This document shows, piece after piece, positions 63,595-64,000 of a stretch of 64,000 bases of DNA. The notes beneath the pieces were generated by a model, which worked only from the letters and a program-made list of their open reading frames with translations, searched no databases and had not been told where the DNA came from. A program made the translations under genes and the position numbers. The stretch comes from Orychophragmus violaceus (lineage: Eukaryota; Streptophyta; Magnoliopsida; Brassicales; Brassicaceae). The number at the start of each line of letters is the position of its first letter. Within the stretch, counting starts at the first letter, position 1. Where the stretch lies: the NCBI GenBank assembly GCA_030180135.1, contig CM058237.1, positions 36,167,126 to 36,231,125 on the forward strand, in the 5' to 3' direction.

Positions 63595-64000
63595 TGAAGG
63601 AATGTTTAGGGGTTAATCCAGATTTAATTCTCAGATTCAACAGTTCCTAAACATGCGGATCTAGGTTCTCTTGAATAGAAACAACATTGATCTCACCTTT
63701 TACCTGTTTTGTGCAGCGGAAAGGGAGAACAGGTCAGAGATCAGAGAGCCACCGAGAGATAACTCCTCCAGAGGTTCACACACGCACACCGAGCAGGAAG
63801 AGGCTGCTAGACCAGGAGGAAATCGGCGCAGAGAGAGAGAGGAGGCTCGCGGCTAGGGCTTTTTACGACCTGAACTCGTCTTAAGTTTATATAAAACTCG
63901 TTCAGTTCGTTTTGGGCCATTTGGCCCAAATGCCAATTTACTCCGAGGCGTTCGCGCACTGTGTCGATCGACACGCCTTGTGCATCGATCGACACACAGT
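63595..64000 (-). mobile_element. Copia-D: start of an LTR of the Copia-A/B family, cut by the window edge
   Basis: TGAAGGAATGTTTAGG start, CACCTTTTACCTGTTTTGTGCAGCGG segment, and at 63958-64000 the paired GTGTCGATCGACAC/GCATCGATCGACAC motif, all as in the Copia-A LTR but a different copy. Whether this is a solo LTR or a full element cannot be told. If it is full, it lies on minus. Confidence 0.85.

Larger units (their letters stand above)
50979..64000 (-). mobile_element. Gypsy array 2 (related to array 1), interrupted by Copia-C and Copia-D
   Basis: Parts on plus: PBS-like remnant (50986-51002), LTR (51009-52177), internal 3' region (52178-52853), Copia-C, rest of the internal region (60601-62944) with gag-protease remnant and PBS (62922-62938), then the second LTR (62945-63594) cut by Copia-D. 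As in array 1, the first LTR has a PBS on one side and a polypurine tract on the other. Its right end is outside the window. Confidence 0.75.

Overview
The window looks like plant nuclear DNA, very probably from a Brassicaceae species. The evidence is AT-rich intergenic DNA, GT-AG introns, an F-box/PHLOEM PROTEIN 2-type gene, and plant-type TRIM, LINE, CACTA, hAT, Ty1/copia and Athila-like Ty3/gypsy elements. I see only one plausible intact host gene. Almost everything else is transposable-element sequence. There are no prokaryotic operons, CRISPR arrays, rRNA genes or complete tRNA genes.

Left part (1-19.3 kb): the 3' portion of a non-coding retroposon with a poly(A) tail (1-574). A complete TRIM element with a perfect 5-bp target-site duplication, TSD (1117-1490). 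A decayed, internally deleted LINE (about 2126-7103). A 5.1-kb CACTA element (8394-13534) with a 3-bp TSD. The CACTA element carries a retroposon (9219-10730, 14-bp TSD) and broken copies of at least two host genes, one of them an acid phosphatase/vanadium haloperoxidase-related (DUF212) gene. A second short retroposon (14530-15337, 15-bp TSD) lies about 200 bp upstream of a three-exon F-box PP2-A gene (15546-18706), the main host gene.

Right part (about 19.3 kb to the end): one large nest of LTR retrotransposons. The outermost host is an old minus-strand Sirevirus-like copia, with gag-PR-IN-RT-RNase H followed by a 3' ORF of the plant 'env-like'/putative-transposon-protein type. Its pieces are scattered over 19.3-50.98 kb. 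Inserted into it are: Copia-A (20203-27374, minus; nearly identical LTRs but ruined pol); Copia-B (29076-36906, plus; intact 1325-aa Gag-Pol); gypsy array 1 (38284-46732; LTR-internal-LTR-internal-LTR, lacking RT and integrase); a hAT MITE (49228-49605); and gypsy array 2 (about 50980 to beyond the end). Gypsy array 2 was itself invaded by Copia-C (52854-60600, minus; intact 1325-aa Gag-Pol) and by Copia-D (63595 to the window edge). TSDs support most of these boundaries.

Three signals stand out. (1) A paired motif with core TCGATCGA recurs in copia LTRs, copia leaders and gypsy LTRs and coding regions, that is, across unrelated element families. (2) In all three copia copies a consensus 5' splice site inside the LTR pairs with a 3' splice site exactly 2 nt before the gag-pol ATG. 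This suggests a roughly 1.7-kb leader intron that removes the primer-binding site (PBS) and the leader small ORFs from the translated mRNA. (3) Copia-A has near-identical LTRs and preserved leader and 3' regions but a wrecked pol, as expected of a copy moved in trans by relatives such as Copia-B or Copia-C. Rearrangement scars with locally templated filler DNA mark both gypsy arrays.
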